A DNA stretch of 64,000 nt from Alopecurus myosuroides (GCA_028641055.1 CM054060.1:301124009-301188008), one strand, 5' to 3'; counted from the first letter of the stretch, positions 33,490 to 46,227 are shown. The notes: generated by a model from the letters alone, not told the origin. Translations and numbers: made by a program.

Positions 33490-36400
33490 GTTATGCAAGT
33501 CACCAAAACCCAAATGAGATGCAAGAAACAAAAGGAAACTATACACAATTCAATGAATTGGAATAAAGAATCCATTATACATGTCAAATACTATTTTTGG
33601 AAGTCATTTTTAAACCATTTTCATATTTTATAATTTTAGGATACGAAGGATTTACTAATAGTAACTTAATGCTATTTTTAAAATAGAAAAAATTCAATAA
33701 TTATCAAAGTGGCTTAGAAAAATTTCACAACCCATAATATTGTTTTCAAGGACCTCATCTATATTATTTGTTTCAAGGAAAAGAATTTTATGTTCACCTC
33801 TTTATGTTTAAAACCTGGAATAACATTTGTATATCAATATAACTAGTTGTTATTCTCATAAAATAATTTTAAGGCATAGAAACTGTTAGAGGTAATAATT
33901 CTATGGTTTCAATGGCTATAAAACATTTTCAAAGTAATAGTTGATTTCAAAGCATGTTATAAAATAAGGTTTTCTAAGAGAAAACAACTTCTTTGAATAA
34001 TGAATATTTATTTTTAATGGGCTTTTAGGGTTTATGGAATGGATGTATAATGTCTCTAAAATTTCATTTAATCAAAAACATCATTTTATTATTTTTCCAA
34101 TTTTAAATAACATTAAGTACTATTAGTATTTTAATCATATTTTCAAATTTGAAAATTTCAACTATGTCCAAAATAGTTTTCAATTGTGCTTACTTGAAAG
34201 AAAATTTCATTTCAAGATTTTAACAATTTATTTGAGGTCATTTGGAATTTCTAATCACAAGTTATGGATTTAAGAATAAAAAAGAAAAGAAAAAGGGAAG
34301 AAAAAAAGAGAACTGACCGAGCCAGACCGAAGTGGCCCAGCCCAGCCAGCCTCGCACGCGCGCATCGCTAGGAAAGCAGCCCAGCAGCCGGCCAAGCCGC
34401 AGAACCCAGCCTCTCTCTCTCTCTCTCTCTGTGTTTCGTCGGTGACAGGTGGGACCCCCAGCTGACGCCAGCAATGATGTCACGTCCTCACCAACATTCA
34501 GAAACCGCTGCACGTCTGTTTCGGGCGAAATTTTCGCCGTTTGATAGTCGTCGATTAAAGGAGCAATAACCCATGTCGTTTTCTCCCCTTAAAAGAACCC
34601 GAGCCCCTCTCCAAAACCCCTCCCCCTCCTATCTTGATTGCGCGTCCACGCCGCTGCAATTTGTCACCGGATCCGCAACCCTAAAAGCCACGGTGAGCAC
34701 CGCCGCCGTCTCTAGAGGCCGTCCCGTGCCGCCATGCTTTCACCATCCTCATCCCCGTACCCCGACGCACCTCTCTGATCTTTTTGCTGATTTTTCCTGC
34801 AGCGGATCGACTACGCCGTCCGTTCCCGAGGCGCACCGGAGCGTCTCTGCCTCCAACCGCTCGTCACCGTTGACCAGGGCCTCCTTGGAGCTCACCGATA
34901 TCACCAGCGTGCCCTTCTCATTGCACCGCGCCCATCCGTGGTACCTCCGCAAGCAGGGAACGGTTGCAGGCCAATATCGTCGAAATTCCGGCGCCCCGCG
35001 CCACCACAAACGCCATCGCCGGTGAGATCCCGTACCTATGAGCTTCTCCTTATCCCTGTGTCGTTCGATCTAAATCCAAGGGCCAGGATTAGAACTTAGG
35101 CCGAAGCGGTACCGTGCAATCTCGTGTGTTCACCTTTATTTAGATCTAATGGCCCTAAGACACGATCCAGGCCGAAGCGATATCAACCAATCACAGGCCT
35201 CCGTTCAATATCCTTCGGATCGCCCTATTTTTCTTTTAACAGAGAAGCCCTTGTAAATTTGCAAAAAAGCCCCCCAACTTAGAATTTCAACAAATTTTGA
35301 ACCACAAATCCAAATTAGATGATTTTATACTTTTTGAAATCCCCAGGATCTTTAGAATATTTTAGCGCTATTCAAATTCAAATTTGACCAACTTAAATTG
35401 GTTCAAATTTAAATATGCTTCTTTGATGAATTTTGGCATAATTCAAATTCTACAAATGCAAAAATTCCAAATAAAATATATTTGGAAACCTTAGGATGTG
35501 TACTTTCACACCCTATGTTCTAAAATAATTTTTGATCAAATTAAGTTTGAATTTAGAATTAAGTTGTCTAATTGAGTAATTTTGACATAGATTTAATTCT
35601 ATAAATAATTTCAATATAGTTCCTTTGGAAAAATTGCTCCATTTGGTAACCTTAAAACAGAGAGATCATTTCCTAACCTATTTGGAAATCCTTGGACCAT
35701 GACCATGTAATTTTAGCCAAACTTCCATCATAGTAATCCACCTAATTGTTTAAGTCTTAGAATTATTCTATCCTTGTTACCTTTGTTTGTTGTGGCAATT
35801 TTTGAATCCAAGACCAAGTCCCTAGTATGTCTCAATCACATATAATACCAAGTCCCTAGTGAACCTCAAGAATTCATCAAGTTAGCAAATGGAAAACAAG
35901 ACTCAAGCAATAGAAGGCACTTCACTTTCAACTTGGTGAAAACATGAAGAGCTACAAGGAAGATCAATGAAGAAATTTTGAAGAAAATACTGGACTCCAC
36001 AATTAGAAGCAACTCAGGGAAGTACAATTGTGAAGAAATTCAGAAGAAAACATATCTTTATATCTTTCTCCTTATTTTCTTTCTTTTCTATTTGACTTAG
36101 GGGTATTTGTGCCCATCCCATACCTAAACCAAGTAGTTAAGTGAAGACCATGAAGATTTATCAATTTTAAGAGAAGCTTCACAACAAGGAGGAAACTAGA
36201 ATAGAAGCATGAAGATGAACTTCAAGAAGACAATCATGAGAAGACTTGGAGCCATCCACACAACTTGAAGAATACCAAGTTGTTTTTGTCCAACCATTGA
36301 CCCAAATGGAAAATCCCAAGACTTTATCATGTTATTTCTATTGCTATAAAGTTAGTTGAACCTAGACCTACCTTAAACCAAATGGAAGGACTAACTTAGA

Positions 36401-38065
36401 TTACTCAAAAGTCCTGATGAAAGGACTAAGTGTTACACATTGTTATGTGTTACTTTAGTTGAAATAGTTAGATCATCCTTGGTGAACTCTTGGAACTTCC
36501 TCGACAAGTATGGTTATAATAAAGTTTGATCACATCAAACTTAACGTAGTCCATCCAAAGTAAACCCTTGGAAACTCTTTAACAAGTATGAAACAATTAG
36601 AGAATGAATCTTTCAAACTCAAACCTTGACCATGTCCTAGCCAACTTGGTTAAACCCCTTTTGATATGTCATTTGCTTTGTATGTTTTCTTCCCTTGTAT
36701 GTTTGTTTGGTAGAATGTTTGTTTATTCCGTTATTGTGTTTTCAATGTATAGATTGTACGGGGAGCAACGATCTTTTGTGAAGAGAGTGTGATTTCTTCA
36801 CCAACTTAAAACAAGGCAAGTAACACATCATTCAACTACCCATTATTTTCTATATGTATTAGTAGATTTTGAGTAGTATGCATGATAGGAAATTTTACTA
36901 AGTTATATTATGCTATGCTATATCCTAGTAGTGTGTAGTCATCCTTAAACCTTCTTATTTTGATGCCTTGGTACTTAGTAGATGCTTAGCATTGCTACAA
37001 AAATTGGTTTTACTTGATGGTGTAGAAAATTACTAAGTATAAACTTCAATGAACCACCTGGGTGGATTTGGTTGTTTGGCCGATAGAGTTGAGTGTCTCC
37101 CCGAGGGGTGTTCACTTGAAGGAATGCCACCTAGGAATAAAGTGATTATGATGTTCCCCAAGTTTAGATTGCTTCCAGTGCAGCCTTTAGTCATATGGGC
37201 TCTGTCTTGATCAACAAAGTTGTGAGGGTTCAGCCTAGGCTTGACAAGCAGATGTAGCATAATTATAGGTGGAACGGGTCTTGCCATTAGGTTGAATTCT
37301 TGCTTCTGAAAGATCTCATCTCAATCTTCTCCTTTACTTAATGCACTCAAAGTGTATATGATCTCTGGGCTGATTTGAGTCCGAAGGTGAAAGTGCACAA
37401 ACTCTGTAGAGTCAACAAACTAAGATCTTAGCCGTGTCCCCAGTTATGGACAACTATAAGCAGCTGGACAAGGATGGACGGAAGAATCACATCACCATTT
37501 TCTACAAGTAAAATTTTGACCAAGTGAACAGTAGTTGTGGTGCTTGGATTTCAGTCCAATGATGTCACCCTTTGAAAAGAAAAGTTTGTTCTACAAAAGA
37601 GATAGGAGAAAACTTGCTTTATGCAAACCTAGCCAAAACTCCACTCAGCCAAATAAGCATGTAGTATTAGTCTTTCCATTTATATCCACCATAGTGTTAC
37701 TTGCCAATACATTAAATTGTATTGACTCTCTTGTGGCTGCATATTCCGTCCTGCAGATGATTCTGAAGACGAGTGAGGATTTCGTTTAGGATCTCGAGAC
37801 TATGGCCAACATGTTTTGCCTGTGGCACATGAAAAAGATGGGCTCAATGTTGTACTATGTTTTCCTTTGTATTTATTTGTTTTCTGCTAGTCTTCTAATA
37901 CTATGCAAGTTGTAATACTATTTTGCAAAGACTGGATCATGCGTTGTAATAGAATTTTATGCATTTGCATGATATTTCATTTTGTACTATGGTGCTAGCA
38001 ATTGATCCAGGGAATAGCACAATAACACAGATGTTCTTACATTATTTAAATGTGGGAACGCTACA
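33490..38065 (+). repeat. Element C 5' LTR, first ~64 bases missing
   Basis: Aligns with 40039-44606. It ends GGGAACGCTACA directly before an iMet-type PBS. It contains a (CT)n tract at about 34410-34430, a core promoter candidate CCCTTAAAAGAACCC near 34587, and a GC-rich block 34560-35030. The segment 33581-34042 is inverted relative to the right LTR. ORFs within (34573-35025, 36604-36792, 37535-37789) are LTR sequence. Confidence 0.88.
33581..34042 (-). repeat. Segment inverted relative to the other LTR of element C
   Basis: This segment is the reverse complement of 40130-40590. For example, ACTATTTTTGGAAGTCAT here is ATGACTTCCAAAAATAGT-like there, and GGGCTTTTAGGGTTTATGG here is CCATAAACCCTAAAAGCCC there. 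Sequence on both sides (33490-33580; 34043 onward) is collinear with the right LTR. In this copy a perfect 10-bp inverted repeat, CATTATACAT (33573-33582) and ATGTATAATG (34043-34052), brackets the segment. Confidence 0.9.
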
Positions 38066-38068
38066 AAA

Positions 38069-38080
38069 TGGTATCAGAGC
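38069..38080 (+). other. Primer binding site of element C, initiator tRNA-Met type
   Basis: TGGTATCAGAGC begins four bases after the LTR end at 38065 and continues ATGG, a good match to the plant initiator tRNA-Met site. Confidence 0.92.
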
Positions 38081-38665
38081 ATGGTGTTGCCTGTAGAATT
38101 CGAGACCCTAAGTGTGGAAAAGACCCTAGGATTGAAAATTTACTATGTTCAAACTTTCTAGAAACAAAACAATCATCTAAATTCTTCTCATATCATGTCA
38201 TCTACTATTCACCGTCAAAATTTTCAAGATGACCTACCTCTTCAATACCATCAAGACAAGAATGTTGATGATCATACCAAGAAGTGCAAGAAGTATTTTC
38301 ACCACATGAAGACCTACAGTCAAGAATTGTTGAAGAACTTGGAGAAAAACATAGACTTCACAACAACCTAGAACACCCCAAGACATTAAGAGAAGATTTT
38401 GAAGAAACTCAAGAAGATATAGATGAGAGCACCAATTTAGTTGTTAGAACAACGTTAACGTGTTAGTGTATTGATAATACCAATGAATGTGATATGACAA
38501 TGCTAGATGTTTTTGAGAACTTTGTTTGGTGTGATGATTGAGTTGTTATATGTTTTTTATGTGTTGTTTGCAAGATGAGTTTCCTTGATCTATTTTGTTT
38601 GGATAGGAACCTTCTTTAGCTATGTTTCTAATATCTACTCATCTTTCCTAAAACCCCCAAAACAG

Positions 38666-39553
38666 ATGCCTAGCCAGAATGCCAACAACCCTGAGAAGTC
38701 AATAGCAGTGATGATGCTACTAGAAGCTTAAACTCAGCTAATATAACTGATGACCCAGAACCAAGCCAGCAACCCCAATATGGAGTTAACACCAGGAATG
38801 CAACAAGTATTCAATACCCAATCTCAGATAGTTCACATGATGTACCAAAACTTGGCCAATAGTGAAAACAATCAGCCCTTGATAGCTAGAGATAACCAAG
38901 AGACAGAAAAAGAAATGTTATCAACACTCAAAGCCTACAAATCTTCTGGAGAGATAGGACACTATTCCAAGGAATGTCCTGATGACTGGCCCCATAGTGA
39001 TGCAAACAACTAAACTAAAGAATATTTCACTCAAGTTACTTGTTTTCCGTGTGAAGGAACAACACATGTTCCAACACAATGTCCACTTTACCCTATGGTA
39101 CAACAAGTTGGACAACAAGCTAGAATTGGAATGCTTAGTGCACTCCAAGAGAACTTAGGAAAACGAGAAGTGAAAGGAAAACACAAGTTAGATAATCAGA
39201 TGGACCATGTCAAGATGTACACTAGAGCCAAGACTGCCCCACATGCCCATTCATCCAAACACACCACCAAGAATTGTTATTCTTGTGAAGAATATGGACA
39301 TTTATCTAGGAATTGTCCCAACAAGCAGCCCATACTTTCAACCAACATAGTTGAGTATACTGGACAGCGGTATGAAGATATGATGGCCAATTTAATACCA
39401 TCAAAGAAGAAGAAACTTCAGAAGAACCCCAATACTGTGTATAGAGACACCAGCCAAGGGACATGCTTCAAATGCAGAGATAAAGGACACTATGTAAATA
39501 GTTGCCCTCAAAAGAAGACAGAAGAAAACATGACCTTCTACAAGAAGGCATAA
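38666..39553 (+). pseudogene. Gag of element C with CCHC zinc knuckles, broken by in-frame stops
   Basis: One continuous frame of 296 codons from ATG 38666 to the stop at 39551-39553, interrupted by in-frame TAA codons at 38729, 38744 and 39011. The N-terminus (MPSQNANNPEKS) matches the start of plant gypsy gag. The central capsid part is largely deleted. The C-terminal half carries three complete CX2CX4HX4C knuckles: CFPCEGTTHVPTQC, CYSCEEYGHLSRNC and CFKCRDKGHYVNSC. A fourth (AYKSSGEIGHYSKEC) has lost its first two Cys. The knuckles would bind retrotransposon RNA in the nucleocapsid. Lys-rich stretches (KKKKLQK) lie between knuckles. The stops make translation as a single protein impossible. 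Confidence 0.8.
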
Positions 39554-39975
39554 TAAGGCATGAAGAAATATCTGTCCAAGAATGAGTCTTATGTGATGTT
39601 TTAGAAATGTTTCTTCAGATGCTTCCAATGTAATAAAACACAATGAATATTTGGGAAATGTGTTCCCATTATAATGAGATGATATTGTGAAATCCTCTCA
39701 ACTTGGACTTTTGTTTGACCCAAAGAGTGACCCCTCAGTGTAAAAGGTACTTCAACAGATCTATGATGGTCTATAACTCTACCATGAATGAAATTTCTAC
39801 TCAAGCCAATTTCAAATCAATCTACGCTCCAATCTAATGAAAATAGACTACCCACAAAAGTTTCTTTTAAGGGTGGTAGCCCACCCAGTTGTTCTGGAAC
39901 CCAGTTGCCCAAACCTAATCTTTCTTTCTAGCCTTCCCAAATCTCGGGACGAAATTTCTTTTGAGGGTGGTAGTC

Positions 39976-42900
39976 TGTAACATCCCAGATTTTTGGAAAG
40001 TCCAAAAATCACTAAAAATTGAAACCTTTTTTTTTCATGTTATGCAAATCACCAAAAACAAAATGAGATGCAAGAAACAAAAGGAAACAATACACAATTC
40101 AATGAATTGGAATAAATAATCCATTATACCTCAATTCCATAAACCCTAAAAGCCCATTCAAAATAAATATTCATTATTCAAAGAAATCGTTTTCTCTTAC
40201 AAAACCTTATTTTATAACATGCTTTGAAATCAACTATTACTTTGAAAATTTTTTATAGCCATTGAAACCATAGAATTATTACCTCTAACGGTTTTTATGC
40301 CTCAGAATTATTTTATGAGAATAACAACTATTTATATTGATATACAAATGTTATTCCAGGTTTTAAACATGAAGGGGTGAACATAAAATGCTTTTCCTCG
40401 AAAAAATAATATAGACGAGGTCTTTGAAAACAATATTATGGGTTGTGGAATTTTCTAAGCCACTTTGATAATTATTGATTTTTTTCTATTTTAAAAATAG
40501 CATTAAGATACTATTAGTAAATCCTTCATATACTAAAATTATATAATATGAAAATGGTTTACAAATGACTTCCAAAAATAGTATTTGACATGTGTAATGT
40601 CTCTACAATTTTATTTAATCAAAAACATCATTTTATTATTTTTCCAATTTTAAATAACATTAAGTACTATTAGTATTTTAATCATATTTTCAAATATGAA
40701 AATTTGAATTGTGTCCAAAATAGTATTCAAATGTGCTTAGTTGAAAGAAAATTTCATTTCAAGATTTTAAAAATTTATTTGAGGTCATTTGTAATTTTTA
40801 ATCATAGTTTATGGATTTAAGAATAAAAAAGAAAAGAAAGAGGAAAAAAAAGAGAGAACTGACCGAGCAAGGCCGAAGTGGCCCAGCCCAGCCAGCCTCG
40901 CGCGCGTGCAGCGCTAGGAAAGCATCCCAGCAACCGGCCCAGCCGCAGAACCCAGCCCATCTCTCTCTCTCTCTGTTTCGTCGCTGACAGGTGGGACCAC
41001 CAGCTGACGCCAGCAGTGACGTCACGTCGTCATCAACATTCAGAAACCGCTGGGCGTTTGTTTCGGGCGAAATTTTCGCCGTTTGATTGCCGTCGATTAA
41101 AGGAGCAATAACCCCTGCCGTTTTCTCCCCGTAAAAGAACCCGAGCCCCTCTCCAAAACCCCTCTCCCTCCTGTCTCGATTGCGCTTCCACGTCGCTGCA
41201 ATTTGTCGCCGGATCCGCAACCGTAAAAGCCACCGTGAGCACCGCCACTGTCGCTAGAGGCCGTCCCCTGCCGTCATGCTTTCACCATCCTCATCACCGT
41301 ACCCCGACGCACCTCTCTGATCTTTTTCCCGATTTTTCCTGCAGCGGATCGACCACGCCGTCCGTTCCCGAGGCGCACCGGAGCGTCTCCGCCTCCAACC
41401 GCTCGTCGCCGTTGACCAGGGCCTCCTTGGAGCTCACCAACGTCACCATCGTGTCCTTCTCATCGCGCCGCGCCCATCCGTGGTACCTCCGCAAGTAGGG
41501 AGAAGCTGGAGGCCAATATCGTCAAAATTCTGGCGCCCCGCGCCACCACGAATGCCATTGCCGGCGAGATCCCGTCCCGATGAGCTTCTCCTTCTCCCTG
41601 TGTCGTTCGATCTAAATCCATGGGCTAGGATTAGAACTTAGGCCGAAGCGGTATCGTGCAATCTCGTGTGTTCACCTTTATTTAGATCTAACGGCCCTGA
41701 GCCACGATCCATGCCGAAGCGGTATCAACCAATCACAGGCCTTCGTTCAATATCCCTCGGATCGCCCTATTTTTCTTTTAACAAAGAAGCCCTTGTAAAT
41801 TTGCAGAAAAGCCCCCCAACTTAGAATTTCAATAACTTTTGAACCACAAATCCGAATTAGATGATTTTTTACTTTTTTAAATGCCCAGGATCTTTAGAAT
41901 CTTTTAGAGCTGTTCAAATTCAAATTTGACCAACTTAAATTGGTTCAAATTTAAATATGCTTGTTTGATGAATTTTGGCATAATTCAAATTATACAAATC
42001 CAAAAATTGCAAAAAAAATATATTTGGAAACCTTAGGATGTGTACTTTAACACCCTCTGTTCCAAAATAATTTTTGATCAAATTAAGTTTGAATTTACAA
42101 TTAAGTTGTCTAATTGAGTAATTTTGACATAGATTTAATTCTATAAATAATTTCAATATAGTTCCTTTGGCAAAATTGCTCCATTTGGTAACCTTGAACC
42201 AGAGAGATCATTTCCTAACCTATTTGGAAACCCTTGGACCATGACCATGTAATTTTAGCCAAACTTCCATCATAGTAATCCACCTAGTTGTTTAAGTCTT
42301 AGAATTTTTCTATCCTTGTTACCTTTGTTTGTTGCGGCCATTTTTGAATCCAAGACCAAGTCACTAGTATGTGTCAATCACATATAAGACCAAGTAGTGA
42401 ACCTCAAAAACTAGTACTATTGTTTTCCATCTACTTCTCCACTCTCCTATTCTTGCTTCAAGAATTCATCAAGTTAGCAAATGGAAAACAAGACTCAAGC
42501 AATAGAAGGCACTTCACTTTAAACTTGGTGACAACATGAAGAGATACAAGGAAGATCAATGAAGAAATTTTGAAGAAAAGACTGGACTCCACAATTAGAA
42601 GCAACTCAAGGAAGTACAATTATGATCAAATTCAGAAGAAAACATCTCCCTCTCTCTTTCTATCTTTCTTCTTATTTTCATTCTTTCTATTTGACTTAGG
42701 GGTATTTGTGCCCATCCCATACCTAAACTAAATAGTGAAGTGAAGACCATGAATATTTATCAATTCAAGAGAAGCTTCACAACAAGGAGGAAACTACAAT
42801 ATAAGCATGAAGATGAACTTCAAGAAGACAAGCATGTGAAGACTTGGAGCCATCCACACAGGTTGAAGAAAAACAAGTTGTTTTTGTCCAACAATTGACC

Positions 42901-44606
42901 CAAATGGAAAATCCCAAGACTTTATCTTGTTATCTCAATTGCTATAAATTTAGTTGAACCTAGACCTACCTTAAACCAAATGGAAGGACTAACTTAGATT
43001 ACTCAAAAGTCCTGATGAAATGACTAAGTGTTACACATTGTTATGTGTTAGTTTAGTTGAAATAGTTAGATCACCCTTGGTGAACTCTTGGAACTTCCTC
43101 GACAAGTATGGTTATAGTAAAGTTAGATCACATCAAACTCAACCTAGTCCATCCTAAGTAAAACCTTGGAAACTCTTTAAAAAGTATGAAACAATTAGAC
43201 AATGAATCTTTCAAACTCAAACCTTGACTATGTCCTAGCCAGCTTGGTTAAACCCCTTTTGATATGTCATTTGCTTTGTATGTTTGTTTGGTAGAATGTT
43301 TGTTTATTATGTTATTGTGTTTCCAATGTATAGATTGTATGGAGAGCAACGATCTTTTGTGACGAGAGTGTGATATCTTCACCAACTTAAAACAAGGCAA
43401 GTAACACATCATTCAACTACCCATTATTTTCTATATGCATTAGTAGATTTTGAGAAGTATGCATGATAGGAAATTTTACTAAGTTATATTATGCTATGCT
43501 ATATCCTAGTAGTGTGTAGTAATCCTTAAACCTTGTTATTTTGTTAGCTTGGAACTTAGCAGATGCTTAGCATTGCTACAAAATTGGTTTTACTTGATGT
43601 TGTGGATTTGGTTGTTTGGCTGATGAGAGTTGAGTGTCTCCCCGAGGGGTGTTCACTTGAAGGAATGCCACCCATCAAAAAAGTGATTATGATGTTCCCC
43701 AAGTTTAGATTGCTTCCAGTGTAGCCTCTAGTCATATGGGCTCTGTCTTGATCAACTAAGTTGTGAGGGTTCAGCCTGGGCTTGACAAGCAGATGTAGCA
43801 TAATTAGATGTGGAACGGGTCTTTCCATTAGGTTGAATTCTTGCTTCTGAAAGATTTCGTCTCAATCTTCTCCTTTCCTTAGTGCACTCAGAGTGTATAG
43901 GATGTCTGGGCTGATTTGAGTGTGAAGGTGAAAGTGCACAAACTCTGCAGAGTCAACAAACTAAGATCTTAGCCGTGTCCCCTGTTATGGACAACTATGA
44001 GCAGCTGGACAAGGATGGATGGAAGAATCACATCACCATTTTCTACAAGTAAAATTTTGACCAAGTGAACAGTAGTTGTGGTGCTTGGATTTCAGTCCAA
44101 TGATGCCACCATTTGAAAAGAAAAGTTTGTTTTACAAAAGAGATAGGAGATAACTTGCTTTATGCAAACCTAGCCAAAACTCCACTCAGCCAAATAAGCA
44201 TGTAGTATTAGTCTTGCCATTTATATCCACCATAGTGTTACTTGCTAATACATTAAATTGTATTGACTCCCTTGTGGCTGCATATTCCATCCTGCAGATG
44301 ATTCTGAAGACGAGTGAGGATTTCGTTTAGGATCTCGAGACTATCGCCAACATGTTTTGCCTGTGGCACATGAAGAAGATGGGCTCAATGTTGTACTATG
44401 TTTTCCGCTGTATTTCTTTGTTTTCTGCTAGTCTTCTCGGACTATGCAAGTTGTAATACTATTTTGTAAAGACTGGATCATGCGTTGTAATAGAATTTGA
44501 TGCATTTGCATGATATTTCATTTTGTACTGTGGTGCTACCAATTGATCCAGGGACTAGCACAATAACACAAGTGTTCTTACATTATTTAAATGTGGGAAC
44601 GCTACA
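39976..44606 (+). repeat. Element C 3' LTR
   Basis: About 4631 bp, TGTAACATCCCAGATT…GGGAACGCTACA, complete. It aligns with the left LTR except for the inverted segment (40130-40590), a ~50-base block near 42410-42460 absent from the left copy, and scattered changes. It has a shorter (CT)n tract near 40960-40975. It is followed by element-D interior sequence at 44607; the left target copy has been lost, so no target duplication can be shown. Confidence 0.9.
40130..40590 (+). repeat. Counterpart of the inverted LTR segment
   Basis: Reverse complement of 33581-34042 with about 10% visible differences. Here it is bracketed by CATTATAC (40122-40129) and GTGTAATG (40592-40599), the second being one base different from the repeat at the left copy. 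Its ends do not form a terminal inverted repeat and it holds no ORF, so it is not an independent transposon. Which orientation is original cannot be decided from two copies. Confidence 0.9.
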
Positions 44607-45942
44607 AAGCGTTATTAGTACTTTTAAAAATTTATCTACATCCACTGATGTTTTATGGAGCAAAGAAATCCATTCGACATAGTAAAAGAGAGAATGCAGG
44701 CAGAAAGGTAGAATTTGTCAAAACCAGAACAGTCTGTAAAGAAGAATTTTTTCGGGGCACTTACGTTGCTCAAATTGAAAAAATAAAAGCTAGAAAAAGT
44801 TTCGGAATATTTGAGTATTAAGCACAAAAATTGGTAGGTCATTTTGATCTTTCTGTGAATTTACACGAATTTAACGGTGAACAGCAGAAATCTTTTTCCT
44901 GCGCAGAAATCCGTATCTAACTTCAACTTTCATTAGAGACATTACTTGGCACAACAAATGAGAGAAAATAAAGATACAAAGGAGTTGCTACAGAAGTAAA
45001 CAACACCTTGACTCGAAGAAAACGGAGAACAATAGTGCAAAAATAAAACCATGGGTTATGTCCCAAGAAGTGCTTTTCTTAACGCCTTTCAGCTAGGCAC
45101 AGAAAGCAAGAAAATGCTCATATAAGAAATGGGAATTAAGAAAAAGTGAGCATCAAGAATCAAGTATATTTTTTTTAAGTCTAACCCACTTCCTATGCAT
45201 AGGAATATTGTAAAGAAATAAATTAAAGAAGCTCAAACTAGCAATCATGGGAAGGTAGAACAAGAATTTTTTTAAAACTTTCAACAAAAAGAGAGGTGTT
45301 TTAGTAACATGAAAATTCCTACAACCATATTTTCCTCGCTCATAATAATTTCAGTAGCATCATGAACAAACTCAACAACATAATTATCACGTAAAGCATG
45401 TTTGTCATGGTCTAAAAGAACACAATTCATATCAATCTCAAAAATAGTGGGATCAAAATTAAAAATAAAGACCTCTTATTTCTCACTTCTAGCAATAGCA
45501 AAACAAAATGATTGATCACTCTTAAGAGGTATGGGACACATTATAGAAATCCTATTTTTAGTAGCATTATAATTTATAACATCAAGTAACATAGAACCAT
45601 CATCTAGAGCATTATCATATAAATTTTCTAAACAAACTTTCTCATTATCATGCATATCAATAGTTGGAATGAGTAGAGGATTATCATAGGATTTATCAAA
45701 GTAGCATGGTTTATCATAATAACAGTAGCAATATCATTCTCACAAGTTTCATTCATAGTAGTATCAAGGTCACAAGTATAAGCAGGTATCAATTTCATCA
45801 AAAAGGGATATTTCAAAAGAATCAATAGGATCATCACAATTATAAAACTCATCTCCTTTGGTAAGCATGGAGGGCAATCAAATAAGGTATGAGTTAAGGA
45901 GTTACTCTCATTTGTAGGTAGACATGGGTAGGTACTCCATTC

Positions 45943-46227
45943 TTATTCGTCTTTATCATCACTCTCCTCCTCTTTTTCATCCAATGAGTTTCCAGATACA
46001 TCAATTTCTTCTTCCATGGGCTCCTGCAAGTCATTAGTCTCCTCCTTTCGGTTAGAGCATCTATTAAGATATTTAATTATGTAGTAATAACAATCCTTGT
46101 AATTATCAAAGCAATATTCAAGTATAGCATAAATCTCGTATTTATAAGGTGAATCAACAATACTTTTAAGCAAATAGGCAATTTCGAATGCACCCTTCCA
46201 AGCAATAAATTCCTCAATTTGTTCCAC
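45943..46227 (-). CDS. Conserved ORF remnant of element D (acidic tail)
   Basis: 94 codons, ATG at 46227. It reads MEQIEEFIAWKGAFEIAYLL, then KYEIYAILEYCFDNYKDCYYYI, then a charged segment ending in an acidic tail (EEEIDVSGN … EKEEESDDKDE). The pattern is one I associate with the gag-position ORFs of abundant non-autonomous Triticeae LTR elements; this is recollection, not a search. The upstream frame at 46077-46499 overlaps in another phase and suggests a frameshift broke a longer ORF. Function unknown. Confidence 0.45.
   Translation of the reverse strand: MEQIEEFIAWKGAFEIAYLLKSIVDSPYKYEIYAILEYCFDNYKDCYYYIIKYLNRCSNRKEETNDLQEPMEEEIDVSGNSLDEKEEESDDKDE

Larger units (their letters stand above)
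38066..39975 (+). mobile_element. Element C interior: gag-only gypsy-type element
   Basis: Only about 1.9 kb separate LTRs of about 4.6 kb. The PBS TGGTATCAGAGC is at 38069-38080. Purine-rich CTTTTGAGGGTGGTAG at about 39958-39973 precedes the right LTR. The interior carries a damaged gag and no protease, RT, RNase H or integrase. ATCTCGGGACGAAATTTC at about 39940 is the residue of a gypsy pol C-terminus, so pol was lost from an ancestor. The arrangement resembles the gag-only 'TR-GAG' class of plant non-autonomous elements. Confidence 0.8.

Noticed and set aside
33581..34042. Inverted segment as a MITE inserted separately in each LTR
   Set aside because: The segment has no terminal inverted repeat of its own, no target duplication, and occupies the same LTR position in both copies with collinear flanks; inversion is simpler.
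34573..35025. 150-codon frame as an exon
   Set aside because: Located in element C's LTR; the matching place in the other LTR (41235-41498) has a shorter, altered frame.
27479..44606. A cellular gene hidden in the nested block
   Set aside because: All longer frames map to LTRs, gag remnants or the acidic retrotransposon ORF; no exon with splice-site context and known domain was seen.
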